A stretch of DNA of 35,555 nucleotides from Clostridia bacterium (GCA_024404245.1 JAKSQH010000001.1:1-35555); one strand, 5' to 3'; counted from the stretch's first letter, positions 8,056 to 16,773 are shown. Numbers and translations: made by a program. The notes: generated by a model from the letters alone, not told the origin.

Positions 8056-8097
8056 CAAGCGCCGCGGCCATGCATCCGGCCGCGGCGCTGTTAATTT
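8056..8097. terminator. Bidirectional terminator hairpin between GH3 and LRR genes
   Basis: A 12-bp perfect GC-rich stem (8058-8069 / 8078-8089) with an 8-nt loop lies between two convergent genes. The T-runs are weak on both sides, but stem strength and position support termination in both directions. Confidence 0.6.
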
Positions 8098-8143
8098 CGA
8101 CGTAAATCCGTTTCGGTCCCGGCGGCATCCGCCGCCCGGGTGC

Positions 8144-9148
8144 TTATTCAAACGGTTCCCACTTGCCTGTTTTCAGCATCCGGATATACTGCGTATACCG
8201 CGGATGATTCCGCCACCCGTCCGATGTCGCGTCCTTCGTTTTGTATTTCACCGTGCATTCCGGATGGACCGCGGCAAAAGCGTCCTTTGCTTCCTGCCCG
8301 ATCCTGTTGCCGGACGCCCACAGTCTTTCCAGGCATACACATCCGTCCAGCCCGGAAAGGTCCGTTACACGGCATGTGGTTATGTTCAGGTCTTTCAGTT
8401 CCGCACAGGCGGACAGCGGACTCAGATCCGTAATCTTGTTCATGAAGATTTCCAGATATTGCAGATGCTGCAGTTTACTCAGCGGCGTCAGGTCGGTCAC
8501 GCGATTGTCTGCCAGCAGCAGCACGGTCATTTCCGGGAACCATTCAACAAAAGAAAGATCCGTCACACGGTTATGCCCAAGGTCCAGTGCCTTCAGTCCG
8601 GTCACATACTTCAGCGGCTCAAGATCGGCGTCTGTCAGCCTGTTCGGGTCCGAACTTTTTCTGAAAGTCGAAAAGGCAGTCGCTTCGGTTGACACCGAAT
8701 ACTGACCGCCGAGCTTAACCAGCCAGGCGAAATGGATTTCCGGATATTTCTCTACCAGAGGAATCATGATCCGGTTCCGTGCTTCCCGATGCTTATCCAG
8801 CGTAATCTTTTCCAATCCGGGCATGACCGTGATCATCGCCTCGAGAATTTCCGCTGTCAGCTTCGATGTACCGCCGTTCAGATCCGCCTCTGTGTCCCTG
8901 TCCGTAAACACGGCATTGCAGAAACGCTTGCTGAAATGGAGCGCGGCATCCCCGTCCATCAATGATTTCAGCTCTGCAAGCTGCTCCCAGGTAAAATCCG
9001 TTTCACCGAGATCCAGCTCCATGGGGTGTTCTGCTTCCACACGTTGCCTCATTGCCTTATATGCGGCTTTTGATGAAGCGTACGCGCCGGAAAAGCACAG
9101 CACGGTCAGCACAGCCGCGGTCAGAAAGGCAATCATCTTTTTACCCAT
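8144..9148 (-). CDS. Secreted leucine-rich-repeat protein
   Basis: A 334-residue exported protein. The N terminus has Lys residues, a hydrophobic core (about 5-20) and AYA as a likely signal peptidase site. The middle has a non-LRR domain with DLGETDFTWEQL and a DLNGG region. From about residue 185 there are at least four internalin-like LRRs of 22-23 residues, for example LKALDLGHNRVTDLSFV, MTVLLLADNRVTDLTPL and LQYLEIFMNKITDLSPL. The C terminus is short and lacks LPXTG or another anchor. The start at 9148 is chosen because GGAAGGG lies 11 bases upstream and the signal peptide begins there; a longer frame runs back into the upstream terminator hairpin. Its function is probably protein binding outside the cell; the partner is unknown. 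Confidence 0.78.
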   Translation of the reverse strand: MGKKMIAFLTAAVLTVLCFSGAYASSKAAYKAMRQRVEAEHPMELDLGETDFTWEQLAELKSLMDGDAALHFSKRFCNAVFTDRDTEADLNGGTSKLTAEILEAMITVMPGLEKITLDKHREARNRIMIPLVEKYPEIHFAWLVKLGGQYSVSTEATAFSTFRKSSDPNRLTDADLEPLKYVTGLKALDLGHNRVTDLSFVEWFPEMTVLLLADNRVTDLTPLSKLQHLQYLEIFMNKITDLSPLSACAELKDLNITTCRVTDLSGLDGCVCLERLWASGNRIGQEAKDAFAAVHPECTVKYKTKDATSDGWRNHPRYTQYIRMLKTGKWEPFE

Positions 9149-9170
9149 TTCAGGTTCAACCCTTCCGTCA

Positions 9171-9204
9171 GAAAAAGCCATGGCACATTCGCCATGGCTC
9201 TTTG
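9171..9204 (-). terminator. Terminator-like hairpin between small secreted protein and LRR gene
   Basis: On the minus strand a 9-bp perfect stem AGCCATGGC/GCCATGGCT (9199-9191 / 9184-9176) with a 6-nt loop is followed by a run of five T. It ends only about 5 bases before the LRR gene's ribosome binding site, and no separate LRR promoter is evident, so it may attenuate rather than end transcription. Confidence 0.6.
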
Positions 9205-9224
9205 TTCCCATGCGGGAATTATCG

Positions 9225-9554
9225 TCAGTTAATGTTAATCACGTACAGCGGATCAACCATCACGGTGCGGCCGTCAACTTCATAAGCTGTATAAGTGCAG
9301 CCGACCTGAGCGCCGATCTTCGCGGCATATGCCTTTACGGGGCGGATAATACCATCAACCGTAGCAAGCATCAGGGCCACATCATCATACGGCGTCAGCT
9401 GGGCGGTACGCACAGCCGCGCGGATCGCGGCATTCGCGGTATTGACCATGCCTTTCAGCGTAGCCTTCTGAATTGAACTTACAGAACAGGCGGACGCGCA
9501 GGCAACCGTCATGATCATCATTACTGCAAGCAGTACACAAACTAGCTTTTTCAT
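9225..9554 (-). CDS. Small secreted protein of unknown function
   Basis: A 109-residue protein with a clear export signal: MKK, a hydrophobic run to about residue 17, then CASAC. The Cys-Ala-Ser-Ala-Cys segment could give signal peptidase I cleavage after ASA or lipidation at a cysteine; the lipobox is poor. The mature part is about 88 residues and predicted mostly helical, then beta (CTYTAYEVDGRTVMVDPLYV). No family is recognised. AGGAGG is 9 bases upstream of the ATG. It is followed by a terminator-like hairpin and then the LRR gene on the same strand. Confidence 0.7.
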   Translation of the reverse strand: MKKLVCVLLAVMMIMTVACASACSVSSIQKATLKGMVNTANAAIRAAVRTAQLTPYDDVALMLATVDGIIRPVKAYAAKIGAQVGCTYTAYEVDGRTVMVDPLYVININ

Positions 9555-9634
9555 CGGACCGTTCCTCCTTTGTCAGTTAGCAATCTCATTCCGTAAACCG
9601 CCCGGTCACCCGTCCGCGGTCATCGTCTGCCCAT

Positions 9635-9663
9635 ACCTTAACATAAACAAAATACGATGTCAA
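9635..9663 (-). promoter_or_regulatory. Possible promoter of small secreted protein gene
   Basis: On the minus strand a consensus TTGACA (9663-9658) is followed after 17 bp by TAAGGT (9640-9635), which matches the -10 consensus at only three positions. The predicted leader would be about 75 bases. Confidence 0.3.
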
Positions 9664-9704
9664 TACGCGGGGTCCGTTATTTTCGTTATATTTTCGGTTA
9701 TTTT

Positions 9705-10637
9705 TCAAACATTCGAGCCGCTTGTTGCCTCAAGCGTTATGGTACCGTTGTCGACAAGCTCCACCAGAGTCGCCGTCACAATACTGTCATATTTCTCCGG
9801 CATTGCGGCCAGTTCCCGTGCCGCTTTTGCCATAGGCACAGCCTTCTGGTAAACACGATCGCGCGTCATGGCGTCAAACGCGTCGGCCACCATCAGTATC
9901 CGGGCTTCAAACGGGATCTGGTCACCTTTCAGCCCCTCCGGATAACCGGATCCGTCAAGCCGTTCATGATGCATGCCGGCCATAACCGCCAGCTCTTCGC
10001 CGAAGATCGGCGCGAGAATCCGCCTGCTCGCGGCGGCGTGCTTTTTGACAATCGCGTACTCCTCATCCGTCAGCCGGTCCGGTTTGGAAAGAAGCGCCCC
10101 GGGCACTTCACATTTACCGATATCATGGAACAGCGCGCTCATCGCGAATGTTTTGCTGTCAAATTCCGGACACTGCGCCTGCAGTTTCTCATACAGGCGG
10201 AAGGCGATGTACATAACCGACTGACTGTGTGACCGCGTATAGTGATCCTTTTCATCGATCTTGTCCAGCTGCTCGTTCCATGTGCGGCGCCAGTACTCCA
10301 GCTCATTGAATACCGGCGTGTTGGAGATGCACAGCAGTTTAACTTTCTCAAGGCAGCGCATCTGAACCTCTTTTTTCAGACCGCTGATACCGAATGAATC
10401 ACCTTCACCCAGCGCGACAACGGTACCGTCGCTGTCCGAAAGCTCAATTTTGCCGCAAAGCACATAGTAAAACTCAAAGCCGTCTTCTCTTTCGGGCGGA
10501 TACAGCCACGCGGCGGACCTGTCACTGATCTCCTGAGTCATGATTTCCAGGTCTCTGTGTTTGGCCAGCAGTACAAGATCGGGCTGTTTATCATGAGTCA
10601 TTCCCTTGCCCGCGGTATGAATATACAAACCGTTCAC
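9705..10637 (-). CDS. HD-GYP domain protein with N-terminal cNMP-binding/cupin-like sensor
   Basis: A 310-residue soluble protein. Residues about 45-110 form a jelly-roll-type sensor (EFYYVLCGKIELSD...LGEGDSFG), as in cyclic-nucleotide-binding or cupin domains. Residues about 130-300 are a complete HD-GYP domain: HS at 137-138, HDIGK at 171-175, HHERLDGSGYP at 223-233, then ADAFDAMTRDRVY. All metal-ligand positions seem intact, so hydrolysis of cyclic di-GMP or a related second messenger is expected, possibly controlled by ligand binding to the sensor. There are no membrane segments. The start is uncertain: the frame opens with a GTG at 10637 that has a G6 run 7 bases upstream, while the ATG at 10601 has AAGGGA with almost no spacing. 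The gene has its own strong promoter. Confidence 0.82.
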   Translation of the reverse strand: MNGLYIHTAGKGMTHDKQPDLVLLAKHRDLEIMTQEISDRSAAWLYPPEREDGFEFYYVLCGKIELSDSDGTVVALGEGDSFGISGLKKEVQMRCLEKVKLLCISNTPVFNELEYWRRTWNEQLDKIDEKDHYTRSHSQSVMYIAFRLYEKLQAQCPEFDSKTFAMSALFHDIGKCEVPGALLSKPDRLTDEEYAIVKKHAAASRRILAPIFGEELAVMAGMHHERLDGSGYPEGLKGDQIPFEARILMVADAFDAMTRDRVYQKAVPMAKAARELAAMPEKYDSIVTATLVELVDNGTITLEATSGSNV

Positions 10638-10696
10638 AAAAAAGCCCCCCGTTCCCGATCAGAATCACTGCATATTCCGCGTTTTCTTCCGTTTTC

Positions 10697-10725
10697 AGCA
10701 TACCGCTTTCTTGTCTTTTTGTCAA
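10697..10725 (-). promoter_or_regulatory. Putative promoter of HD-GYP gene
   Basis: On the minus strand a consensus TTGACA (10725-10720) and TATGCT (10702-10697) are separated by 17 bp, giving a leader of about 50 bases to the GTG at 10637. Confidence 0.6.
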
Positions 10726-10777
10726 CCGCAGCGCGTGTTCTTCCGAAATACTCAAAAGTTCAAAATCAACGTTCACA

Positions 10778-10804
10778 GAAAAACGAAGCATCATACGATG
10801 CTCC
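10778..10804 (-). terminator. Terminator after secreted protein gene at 10827-11447
   Basis: On the minus strand an 8-bp stem with one mismatch and a G-T pair (10804-10797 / 10792-10785) and a 4-nt loop is followed by a T5 run. It lies about 23 bases past the stop codon. Confidence 0.55.
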
Positions 10805-10826
10805 GTCAAACAGTTTCGCGGGAAGC

Positions 10827-11447
10827 TCAGATCAGCTTTACGCTCTCGAGCACCGGCATGAAATCAGGTTCGGAAATTCTGGTAAATGTGAAAATGATCA
10901 TATGACTGTTCTGATCGCAGGTGATAAACTGGCAGATCTCATTCCCCGCGTATTCCACGTCCATTCTGTACCATTCCAGATCGCCGATCTGTTCGATATC
11001 ATAATAGATAATGCTTTCCTCCGGCACGCCCATATTCATGTACTGACCGGCAAACATCTGATCGTACACGCTCTTCATAAGCTTGAGTAAACTCATGTTC
11101 ATCCCGGCGGCTTCCTGCGCGATAACATTCAGGTTTCCGGTCATGGACGCGGTGTACACCATGTCCATCTGAGAAAGGTCCACCTGGCTTATCGCGGCCT
11201 TCGCGTTCGCGATATCCGCCTCGGTCAGGCCCATTTCGTCAAACGCGGCGTCACCGGCCACCGTGAAAAGCTCATCAACCGTGCCCGGTTTCATCACATA
11301 CCAGCGGGACGGCACTTCAAAAGTCAGCAATCCGCTCACGGACTCCACCGTCTGCGTTTTCACCGCGGTTTTCACAGCGGCGTCCTCCGCGAAAGCGGTA
11401 CCCGCCAGCATCAATACGGCAAGCAATAAAGCAATCAGTTTCTTCAT
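10827..11447 (-). CDS. Secreted protein of unknown function (possible PsbP/Mog1-like fold)
   Basis: A 206-residue protein with a textbook signal peptide: MKK, a Leu-rich core, and GTAFA as the cleavage site before ED (about residue 20/21). The mature protein opens with GLLTFEVPSRWYVMKPG, a strand-turn pattern resembling exported PsbP/DUF1795-type domains. It continues with helices and a C-terminal beta region (GDLEWYRMDVEY...MIIFTFTR...FMPVLESVKL) consistent with the same fold. That assignment is by pattern only. GAGGAGGT lies 7 bases before the ATG. It is monocistronic, with a promoter and a terminator of its own, and diverges from ftsY. Confidence 0.7.
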   Translation of the reverse strand: MKKLIALLLAVLMLAGTAFAEDAAVKTAVKTQTVESVSGLLTFEVPSRWYVMKPGTVDELFTVAGDAAFDEMGLTEADIANAKAAISQVDLSQMDMVYTASMTGNLNVIAQEAAGMNMSLLKLMKSVYDQMFAGQYMNMGVPEESIIYYDIEQIGDLEWYRMDVEYAGNEICQFITCDQNSHMIIFTFTRISEPDFMPVLESVKLI

Positions 11448-11482
11448 GTCAGTTACCTCCTCATAATCACAATAACGTGTCT

Positions 11483-11511
11483 ATTATAACGGCCGGCGCT
11501 TCATGAGACAA
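11483..11511 (-). promoter_or_regulatory. Putative promoter of secreted protein gene at 10827-11447
   Basis: On the minus strand TTGTCT (11511-11506) and a consensus TATAAT (11488-11483) have a 17-bp spacer. The predicted start is about 25-30 bases upstream of the ATG. Confidence 0.6.
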
Positions 11512-11640
11512 GGAAACAGCGGTATTTTTACTGTTCTGCGGCATTGATGCCCGACTCAAAGTAAAATACGCGCACGCTTTCATTTGAGGCTGAAATGTGA
11601 TAAACTGAAACGGTATCCATGCATACAGGAGGAAAAATAC

Positions 11641-12555
11641 ATGCCTGAAGAAAAGAAAAAAGGTTTGTTCGCCCGTCTGCGCGAGGGGCTGAGCAAAACC
11701 CGCGGGAATATGACCGACAAAGTCGATGTGATGGTCCGTGAGAACCGTAAGATTGATGATGACTTTTATGAAGAGCTGGAAGATATTCTGGTCATGTCCG
11801 ACTGCGGCCTGAAGGCCACCACCGTCATTATTGACGAACTGAAGGACCGTGTCAAAAAAGAGAATATTAAAGACGCCTCCGCCGCCCGTGAGATTCTGAA
11901 GCAGATTATGGTCGAGCAGATGGATATTCCGCGTCCCCCGCTGAAATGGCCCATGGTCATGCTGGTCGTAGGCGTCAACGGCGTGGGCAAAACCACCACC
12001 ATCGGCAAGCTTTCGCTCCGCTTCCAGTCCATCGGCCGCAAAGTCATGCTGTGCGCCGCCGATACTTTCCGCGCCGCCGCTGCCGAACAGCTCACCGTAT
12101 GGGCGGAACGCGCGCGTGTGCCGATCGTGAAGCATGAAGAAGGCGCCGACCCGGCCGCGGTTGTCTTTGACGGTATCAAATCAGCCAAGGCGCAGAAAGC
12201 CGACCTGCTCATCATTGACACAGCCGGCCGCCTGCATAACAAAAAGAACCTGATGGATGAGCTGAACAAGATGCGCCGCGTGATTGACCGCGAGTATCCA
12301 GAGGCTGACACCAGATGCATCCTCGTGCTTGACGCGACCACCGGGCAGAACGGTCTTGCCCAGGCCCGCGCGTTTAAGGAAGTAGCCGAAATCGGCGGTA
12401 TTATTCTTACCAAGCTGGACGGTACAGCCAAAGGCGGCATCGCGCTGGCCATCCGTCAGGAGCTTGAGGTGCCGGTCTGGTACATCGGTGTCGGCGAAGG
12501 CATTGATGACCTGCAGCCCTTCAACGCGAAGGATTTTGTGGAGGCGCTGTTCTGA
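11641..12555 (+). CDS. ftsY: Signal recognition particle receptor FtsY
   Basis: A 304-residue SRP-family GTPase that docks ribosome-SRP complexes at the membrane for co-translational insertion. The N domain (about 15-95) is followed by the G domain with G1 GVNGVGKTT at 111-119, DTFRAAAAEQL, DTAGRLHNKKNLMDEL, and TKLDGTAKGG. The long acidic A domain of the E. coli protein is absent; only a short lysine-rich leader (EEKKKGLFARLREGL) precedes the N domain, as is common in Firmicutes and probably acting as an amphipathic membrane-binding helix. The start at 11641 has AGGAGG 8 bases upstream. It stands alone here: no smc or ffh/ylxM neighbour as often seen, and a very strong terminator follows directly. 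Confidence 0.96.
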   Translation: MPEEKKKGLFARLREGLSKTRGNMTDKVDVMVRENRKIDDDFYEELEDILVMSDCGLKATTVIIDELKDRVKKENIKDASAAREILKQIMVEQMDIPRPPLKWPMVMLVVGVNGVGKTTTIGKLSLRFQSIGRKVMLCAADTFRAAAAEQLTVWAERARVPIVKHEEGADPAAVVFDGIKSAKAQKADLLIIDTAGRLHNKKNLMDELNKMRRVIDREYPEADTRCILVLDATTGQNGLAQARAFKEVAEIGGIILTKLDGTAKGGIALAIRQELEVPVWYIGVGEGIDDLQPFNAKDFVEALF

Positions 12556-12573
12556 CAGCACTTACCTGAACAG

Positions 12574-12629
12574 AATAAAGCAAACGCGCAACGCCGTCCG
12601 GTGTTGCGCGTTTGCTTTATTTTTCGTTT
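12574..12629. terminator. Strong bidirectional terminator between ftsY and ugd
   Basis: A 19-bp perfect stem (12574-12592 / 12603-12621) with a 10-nt loop is followed on the plus strand by T5 and T6 runs. It separates the convergent ftsY and ugd genes and probably serves both. Confidence 0.85.
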
Positions 12630-12638
12630 TTTCCGCCG

Positions 12639-13871
12639 TCAGTCTCTTCTGAAAAGATCCCGCGTATATACCTTTCCGGACACATCATCCAGGCAGCTTT
12701 CATACCGGTTCGCGATAATTACCCGGCTAATCTTCTTGAATTCCTCAAGATCGCCGATGACCCTGCTGCCGAAGAACGTGCTTCCGCTTTCCAGCGTCGG
12801 CTCGTAAATCACAATCGTCGCGCCTTTTGCCTTGATACGCTTCATCACGCCCTGGATACTGCTCTGCCGGAAATTGTCGCTGTTGCTCTTCATTGTCAAC
12901 CTGTATACGCCGATAATGACCTCGTTTTCCTTGCTGATATTGTATTCCTCACCGGGCATGTAAGCTCCCGCCATCTCCAGTACGCGATCCGCGATGAAGT
13001 CCTTTCTGGTTCTGTTGCTGTCCACAATGGCGCTCATCATATTCTGAGGTACATCGTCATAGTTGGCCAGCAGCTGCTTGGTATCCTTCGGCAGGCAGTA
13101 ACCGCCGTAGCCGAAGGACGGATTGTTATAGTGCGTTCCGATACGCGGATCCAGGCATACGCCGTCAATGATCGCCTTGGTATCCAGTCCCTTCATCTCC
13201 GCGTAGGTATCAAGCTCGTTGAAATAGCTCACCCGCAAGGCCAGATAGGTATTGGCGAACAGCTTGACCGCTTCCGCCTCCGTAAAGCCCATAAACAGCG
13301 TTTCGATGTTCTCCTTCTCGGCGCCTTCCTGCAGCAGTCCGGCAAAATCATGCGCCGCTTTCAGCAGCCTTTCGTTCTCAGTATCCGTACCCACAATAAT
13401 CCTGCTCGGATACAGATTGTCGTACAAAGCCTTGGACTCCCGCAGGAATTCCGGGCTGAAAAGGATATTGTCACAGTGGTATTTTTCACGTACGGCAACC
13501 GTAAAGCCGACAGGAATCGTGGATTTAATTACAATAATCGCGTCCGGGTTGTTCGCGATCACCAGCCGGATCACATCCTCCACCGCGCCGGTGTCGAAAA
13601 AGTTCTTCCGGCTGTCATAGTTTGTCGGCGCGGCCACAACAACATAATCCGCCTTTTTATACGCTGACGGACCGTCAAGCGTGGCAGTCAGATCCAGGTC
13701 TTTTTCAGCCAGGTATTTCTCAATATACTCATCTTGAATCGGTGAAATCCCGCGGTTTATCTTTTCCACCTTTTCAGGCACAATATCCACCGCCTCAACA
13801 TGGTTATGCTGAGCAAGCAGCACAGATATGGAAAGACCGACATACCCCGTACCGGCAACCGCAATATTCAT
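12639..13871 (-). CDS. ugd: UDP-glucose 6-dehydrogenase family protein
   Basis: A 410-residue NAD-dependent nucleotide-sugar dehydrogenase, expected to oxidise UDP-glucose to UDP-glucuronate for surface polysaccharide synthesis. The N-terminal Rossmann motif is [10 protein letters not shown] (about 4-13). [15 protein letters not shown] and the catalytic-cysteine motif [11 protein letters not shown] (Cys259) follow. The C-terminal UDP-binding domain (about 300-400) ends with a short segment. Its length and the APTNYD and [20 protein letters not shown] blocks fit the short bacterial Ugd subtype rather than UDP-ManNAc dehydrogenase. AAGGAG lies 8-9 bases before the ATG. No glycosyltransferases flank it in this window; the glyS terminator lies upstream, so it probably has its own, unrecognised promoter in the roughly 50-base gap. 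Confidence 0.9.
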   Translation of the reverse strand: MNIAVAGTGYVGLSISVLLAQHNHVEAVDIVPEKVEKINRGISPIQDEYIEKYLAEKDLDLTATLDGPSAYKKADYVVVAAPTNYDSRKNFFDTGAVEDVIRLVIANNPDAIIVIKSTIPVGFTVAVREKYHCDNILFSPEFLRESKALYDNLYPSRIIVGTDTENERLLKAAHDFAGLLQEGAEKENIETLFMGFTEAEAVKLFANTYLALRVSYFNELDTYAEMKGLDTKAIIDGVCLDPRIGTHYNNPSFGYGGYCLPKDTKQLLANYDDVPQNMMSAIVDSNRTRKDFIADRVLEMAGAYMPGEEYNISKENEVIIGVYRLTMKSNSDNFRQSSIQGVMKRIKAKGATIVIYEPTLESGSTFFGSRVIGDLEEFKKISRVIIANRYESCLDDVSGKVYTRDLFRRD

Positions 13872-13920
13872 CGTTCATTCTCCTTTTTCAGTTCCTTCTT
13901 TACTCCGGACAGCCGTTCTC

Positions 13921-13975
13921 ACCAAAGAAGAAGGGTTGCCTCTTCCGATCTTTTCAGATCATTGTGAGACAACCC
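13921..13975 (-). terminator. Terminator after glyS
   Basis: On the minus strand 10-bp arms GGGTTGTCTC / GAGGCAACCC (13975-13966 / 13942-13933, one G-T pair) enclose a loop holding a small GATC...GATC hairpin. A pyrimidine-rich TTCTTCTTT follows. It starts 14 bases past the glyS stop. Confidence 0.65.
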
Positions 13976-13988
13976 CGTCATCTTCAAA

Positions 13989-15368
13989 TCAGAACTTCAT
14001 CCGGTCCTCAATGTACTTACGGATATCGGCAATCGCGACGCGTTCCTGCTGCATGGTATCGCGGTCACGGATCGTCACGGTCTGAGTCTCCTCAGTGTCA
14101 AAGTCCACGCAGATGGAGAACGGCGTGCCGATCTCGTCCTGACGGCGGTAGCGCTTACCGATGGATCCGGTCTCATCATAGTCCACAGGGAAATATTTCG
14201 CCAGTTCGGCATGAATTTCGCTTGCGAGAGCACCGAGTTTGTTCTTCTGCAGGGGCAGCACGGCAGCCTTGAAAGGAGCCAGCGCCGGATGGAAATGCAG
14301 CACGGTGCGGATATCTCCGCCCTCCAGTTCTTCCTCTTCGTAGGCGTTGCACAGGAAAGCCAGCACGGCGCGGTCAACACCCAGGGAGGGTTCCACACAA
14401 TACGGCACAAACTTCTCGTTGGTCACGGGATCCAGATACTCCATGCTCTTGCCGGAGTGCTCCTGATGCTGCGTCAGGTCATAATCGGTACGGTCCGCCA
14501 CGCCCCACAGCTCGCCCCATCCGAAGGGGAACAGGAACTCAAAGTCAGTGGTTGCCTTGGAATAGAAGGCCAGTTTTTCCGGCTCATGATCGCGCAGGCG
14601 CAGGCTGTTCTCCTTCATGCCGAGGCTCAGCAACCAGTCACGGCAGAAGGAACGCCAGTAATTGAACCACTCCAGATCCTCACCGGGCTTGCAGAAGAAT
14701 TCAAGCTCCATCTGCTCGAACTCGCGCACACGGAAAATGAAGTTACCGGGGGTGATCTCGTTGCGGAAGCTCTTACCGATCTGGGCAATACCGGCGGGCA
14801 GCTTCTTACGGGTCGTACGCATTACATTCTGGAAGTTCACAAAGATACCCTGCGCGGTTTCGGGACGCAGATAAATCTCATTGGTCGCGCCCTCGTTCAC
14901 GCCCTGGAAAGTCTTGAACATCAGGTTAAACTGACGGATACCGGTAAAGTCTTTTTTGCCGCACACAGGGCAAACGATATCGTGGTCCGCGATATAGCTT
15001 TCCAGTTCGGCATTGGTCCAGCCGTCACCGGTTTCTTCACCCTTCGTGAAATCCTCAATCAGCTTGTCCGCGCGGAAACGGGCCTTGCAGGCCTTGCAGT
15101 CCATCAGCGGATCATTGAAGCCGCCGACGTGGCCGCTGGCAACCCACACTTCACGGTTCATCAGAATCGCGCAGTCCAGCCCGGTATTGTACTTGCTTTC
15201 CTGCACGAATTTCTGCCACCACGCCTTTTTCACGTTGTTTTTGAATTCAACGCCCAGAGGACCGTAGTCCCAGGTGTTCGCGAGGCCGCCGTAAATTTCG
15301 CTGCCGGCAAAAATGAAGCCGCGGTTCTTACACAGCGCGACGAGTTTATCCATAGTCAGTTCGCCCAT
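13989..15368 (-). CDS. glyS: Glycyl-tRNA synthetase, single-chain dimeric (alpha2) type
   Basis: A 459-residue class II aminoacyl-tRNA synthetase that charges tRNA-Gly. This is the eukaryote/archaea-like alpha2 form and not the alpha2-beta2 GlyQ/GlyS form. The N terminus has [18 protein letters not shown], followed by cysteine pairs DCKACK and CPVCGK that look like a structural zinc site. Class II motif 2 ([21 protein letters not shown]) and motif 3 ([14 protein letters not shown]) are intact. The C-terminal anticodon-binding domain starts near [25 protein letters not shown] precedes the ATG. A near-consensus promoter lies about 40 bases upstream, and the leader is too short for a T-box, so regulation by uncharged tRNA through that mechanism is not seen. 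Confidence 0.96.
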   Translation of the reverse strand: MGELTMDKLVALCKNRGFIFAGSEIYGGLANTWDYGPLGVEFKNNVKKAWWQKFVQESKYNTGLDCAILMNREVWVASGHVGGFNDPLMDCKACKARFRADKLIEDFTKGEETGDGWTNAELESYIADHDIVCPVCGKKDFTGIRQFNLMFKTFQGVNEGATNEIYLRPETAQGIFVNFQNVMRTTRKKLPAGIAQIGKSFRNEITPGNFIFRVREFEQMELEFFCKPGEDLEWFNYWRSFCRDWLLSLGMKENSLRLRDHEPEKLAFYSKATTDFEFLFPFGWGELWGVADRTDYDLTQHQEHSGKSMEYLDPVTNEKFVPYCVEPSLGVDRAVLAFLCNAYEEEELEGGDIRTVLHFHPALAPFKAAVLPLQKNKLGALASEIHAELAKYFPVDYDETGSIGKRYRRQDEIGTPFSICVDFDTEETQTVTIRDRDTMQQERVAIADIRKYIEDRMKF

Positions 15369-15407
15369 TGTTCTCTCCTCCGATCAATAATGCTTGAAAC
15401 AAAGCTT

Positions 15408-15436
15408 ATCATAGTAAGCGAACGTTGATTTGTCAA
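15408..15436 (-). promoter_or_regulatory. Promoter of glyS
   Basis: On the minus strand a consensus TTGACA (15436-15431) and TATGAT (15413-15408) have a 17-bp spacer. The predicted leader is only about 30 bases. Confidence 0.68.
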
Positions 15437-15479
15437 GCGGTTTCAACCGTTCGCCCGCCCGTTCCCGGGTTCCGGCATA

Positions 15480-15510
15480 CAAAAACCGTCCGCGCCTGAA
15501 CGCGGACGGT
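15480..15510 (-). terminator. Terminator after Big2/SH3b protein gene
   Basis: On the minus strand 10-bp perfect arms ACCGTCCGCG / CGCGGACGGT (15510-15501 / 15494-15485) with a 6-nt loop are followed by T5. It lies 18 bases past the stop codon. Confidence 0.8.
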
Positions 15511-15528
15511 GAAAATCATTTTACCGTA

Positions 15529-16614
15529 TTACTTCAGATAGGAGACCATCATATAGCCCTTCACGCCGCCTACCGTAACGGTGGCCCATCCGTTGCTGAT
15601 CGCGGATACGGAAACCTTAACGCCGTTGTTGATGAACTTGATAATCGTGCTGTTCGTACTCGGACCGCTGCGCAGAGCCAGTCTCTTGGCGGCAATAACC
15701 GTCATGGTCTTGGGCCAGGGGTTCTTCACAATCTTCATGGATTTGGAGAAGGTGTAAGTCTTGTTGTCCACCGCGGATTTCACGGTCGCGGTAATCTTGG
15801 CTGTACCGGCGCTGACGCCTGTCACCTTACCGGTGGTGCTGACCTTGGCAACGGCAGTATTGTCGCTTTTCCAGGTGATCTTGTCACTGGCGGAAGCGCC
15901 CTTGACCGTCAGCTGATAGGACTTCTTGGTGTAGTAGGTGCCGCTGGGAACGGAAAGCGCGTAGACCGTCACTTTGCAGTTCAGGGTCTGGCTTCCGGCC
16001 TTCAGGGTGATTGTCGCGGTGCCGGGGCCCTTGGCGGTCACAACGCCCTTGGAGCTGACAGTGGCAACACTGGTCTTGTTGCTGGACCAGGTCTTGGTCT
16101 GTCCGCCGGCATAGCTGGATGTCAGGGTGAACGTGCCGCCCTTTTTGAGAGACATCTTGGTCTTGTTCAGGCTGGCAGTGTATTCACCGGAAACACTCAC
16201 CGTGTAAATCAGGTTCTTCGCCGCGGCGCCGGAAACAAGGCGGACCTTGATCGTGCCGGCCTTCACGTTGGTGAAGGTCTGGGTGCTGGTGGTTTTGCCC
16301 GCCAGCGCGTCCAGCGCGACCTGGCTTCCGATGCGTTTTCCGTCAGCGTTCAGAACCTCATATTTCAGCCTGTAAACGTCAACATCCTTTTCCTCGCCCG
16401 TTACATTGGATGTGACCTTCACCGTCACCGTCAGCGTCTTCGCCTTGGTGGCAAGCGTATAGCTCTTGTTGATCGTCTTCGCGCCGTTCAGTGTGGCCTG
16501 CGCGGTGGCGAACTTGAAGGTGCCTTTGGCTTCGGCAGCCATTGCCGTACCGGCCAGTCCGGTCAGAAGGGTCAGTACAAGCGCTACGGCCAGAACTCTG
16601 AGAAATTTCTTCAT
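15529..16614 (-). CDS. Secreted protein with two Big2 (Ig-like) domains and C-terminal SH3b domain
   Basis: A 361-residue exported protein, probably associated with the cell wall. The signal peptide runs from MKKFLRV through a hydrophobic core to AMA (about residue 26). A Thr/Lys-rich beta domain (about 30-145) is followed by two Big2-type domains (about 147-218 and 219-297), each showing the W.S.N..VA.VS..G.V...G.G.A.I pattern. The bacterial SH3 domain (about 303-361) has RLALRSGPSTNSTIIKFI...GWATV..GGVKGYM..SYL, the RSGPS...G...V pattern of peptidoglycan-binding SH3b. No catalytic domain is present, so it is a structural or adhesion protein. The start at 16614 follows CCTCCT (read as AGGAGG) by 8 bases; the frame is open much further upstream, across its own promoter, and that extension is rejected. 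Confidence 0.82.
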   Translation of the reverse strand: MKKFLRVLAVALVLTLLTGLAGTAMAAEAKGTFKFATAQATLNGAKTINKSYTLATKAKTLTVTVKVTSNVTGEEKDVDVYRLKYEVLNADGKRIGSQVALDALAGKTTSTQTFTNVKAGTIKVRLVSGAAAKNLIYTVSVSGEYTASLNKTKMSLKKGGTFTLTSSYAGGQTKTWSSNKTSVATVSSKGVVTAKGPGTATITLKAGSQTLNCKVTVYALSVPSGTYYTKKSYQLTVKGASASDKITWKSDNTAVAKVSTTGKVTGVSAGTAKITATVKSAVDNKTYTFSKSMKIVKNPWPKTMTVIAAKRLALRSGPSTNSTIIKFINNGVKVSVSAISNGWATVTVGGVKGYMMVSYLK

Positions 16615-16744
16615 TGCTGTTTCCTCCTGTTTATTCATTTTACTTTCGCGGCAAAAACAGAGTCCGTCCAACTGCGTTCTCTGTTCCTGTAACGATAAAA
16701 ATGCATCCGATAAGCCCCGTGGAAAAGACATTACCGTTGTTTGC

Positions 16745-16773
16745 ATTATAGAATGTTTATCCTGTCTTGCCAA
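16745..16773 (-). promoter_or_regulatory. Promoter of Big2/SH3b protein gene
   Basis: On the minus strand TTGGCA (16773-16768) and a consensus TATAAT (16750-16745) have a 17-bp spacer. The predicted leader of about 120 bases contains no obvious structured regulator. Confidence 0.6.

Noticed and set aside
12612..13667. Plus-strand open frame antisense to ugd
   Set aside because: It begins inside the strong terminator hairpin and opposes a complete UDP-glucose dehydrogenase; no recognisable protein features.
15369..15440. Possible T-box leader upstream of glyS
   Set aside because: The predicted leader is only about 30 bases, far too short for a T-box, and no T-box sequence is seen.
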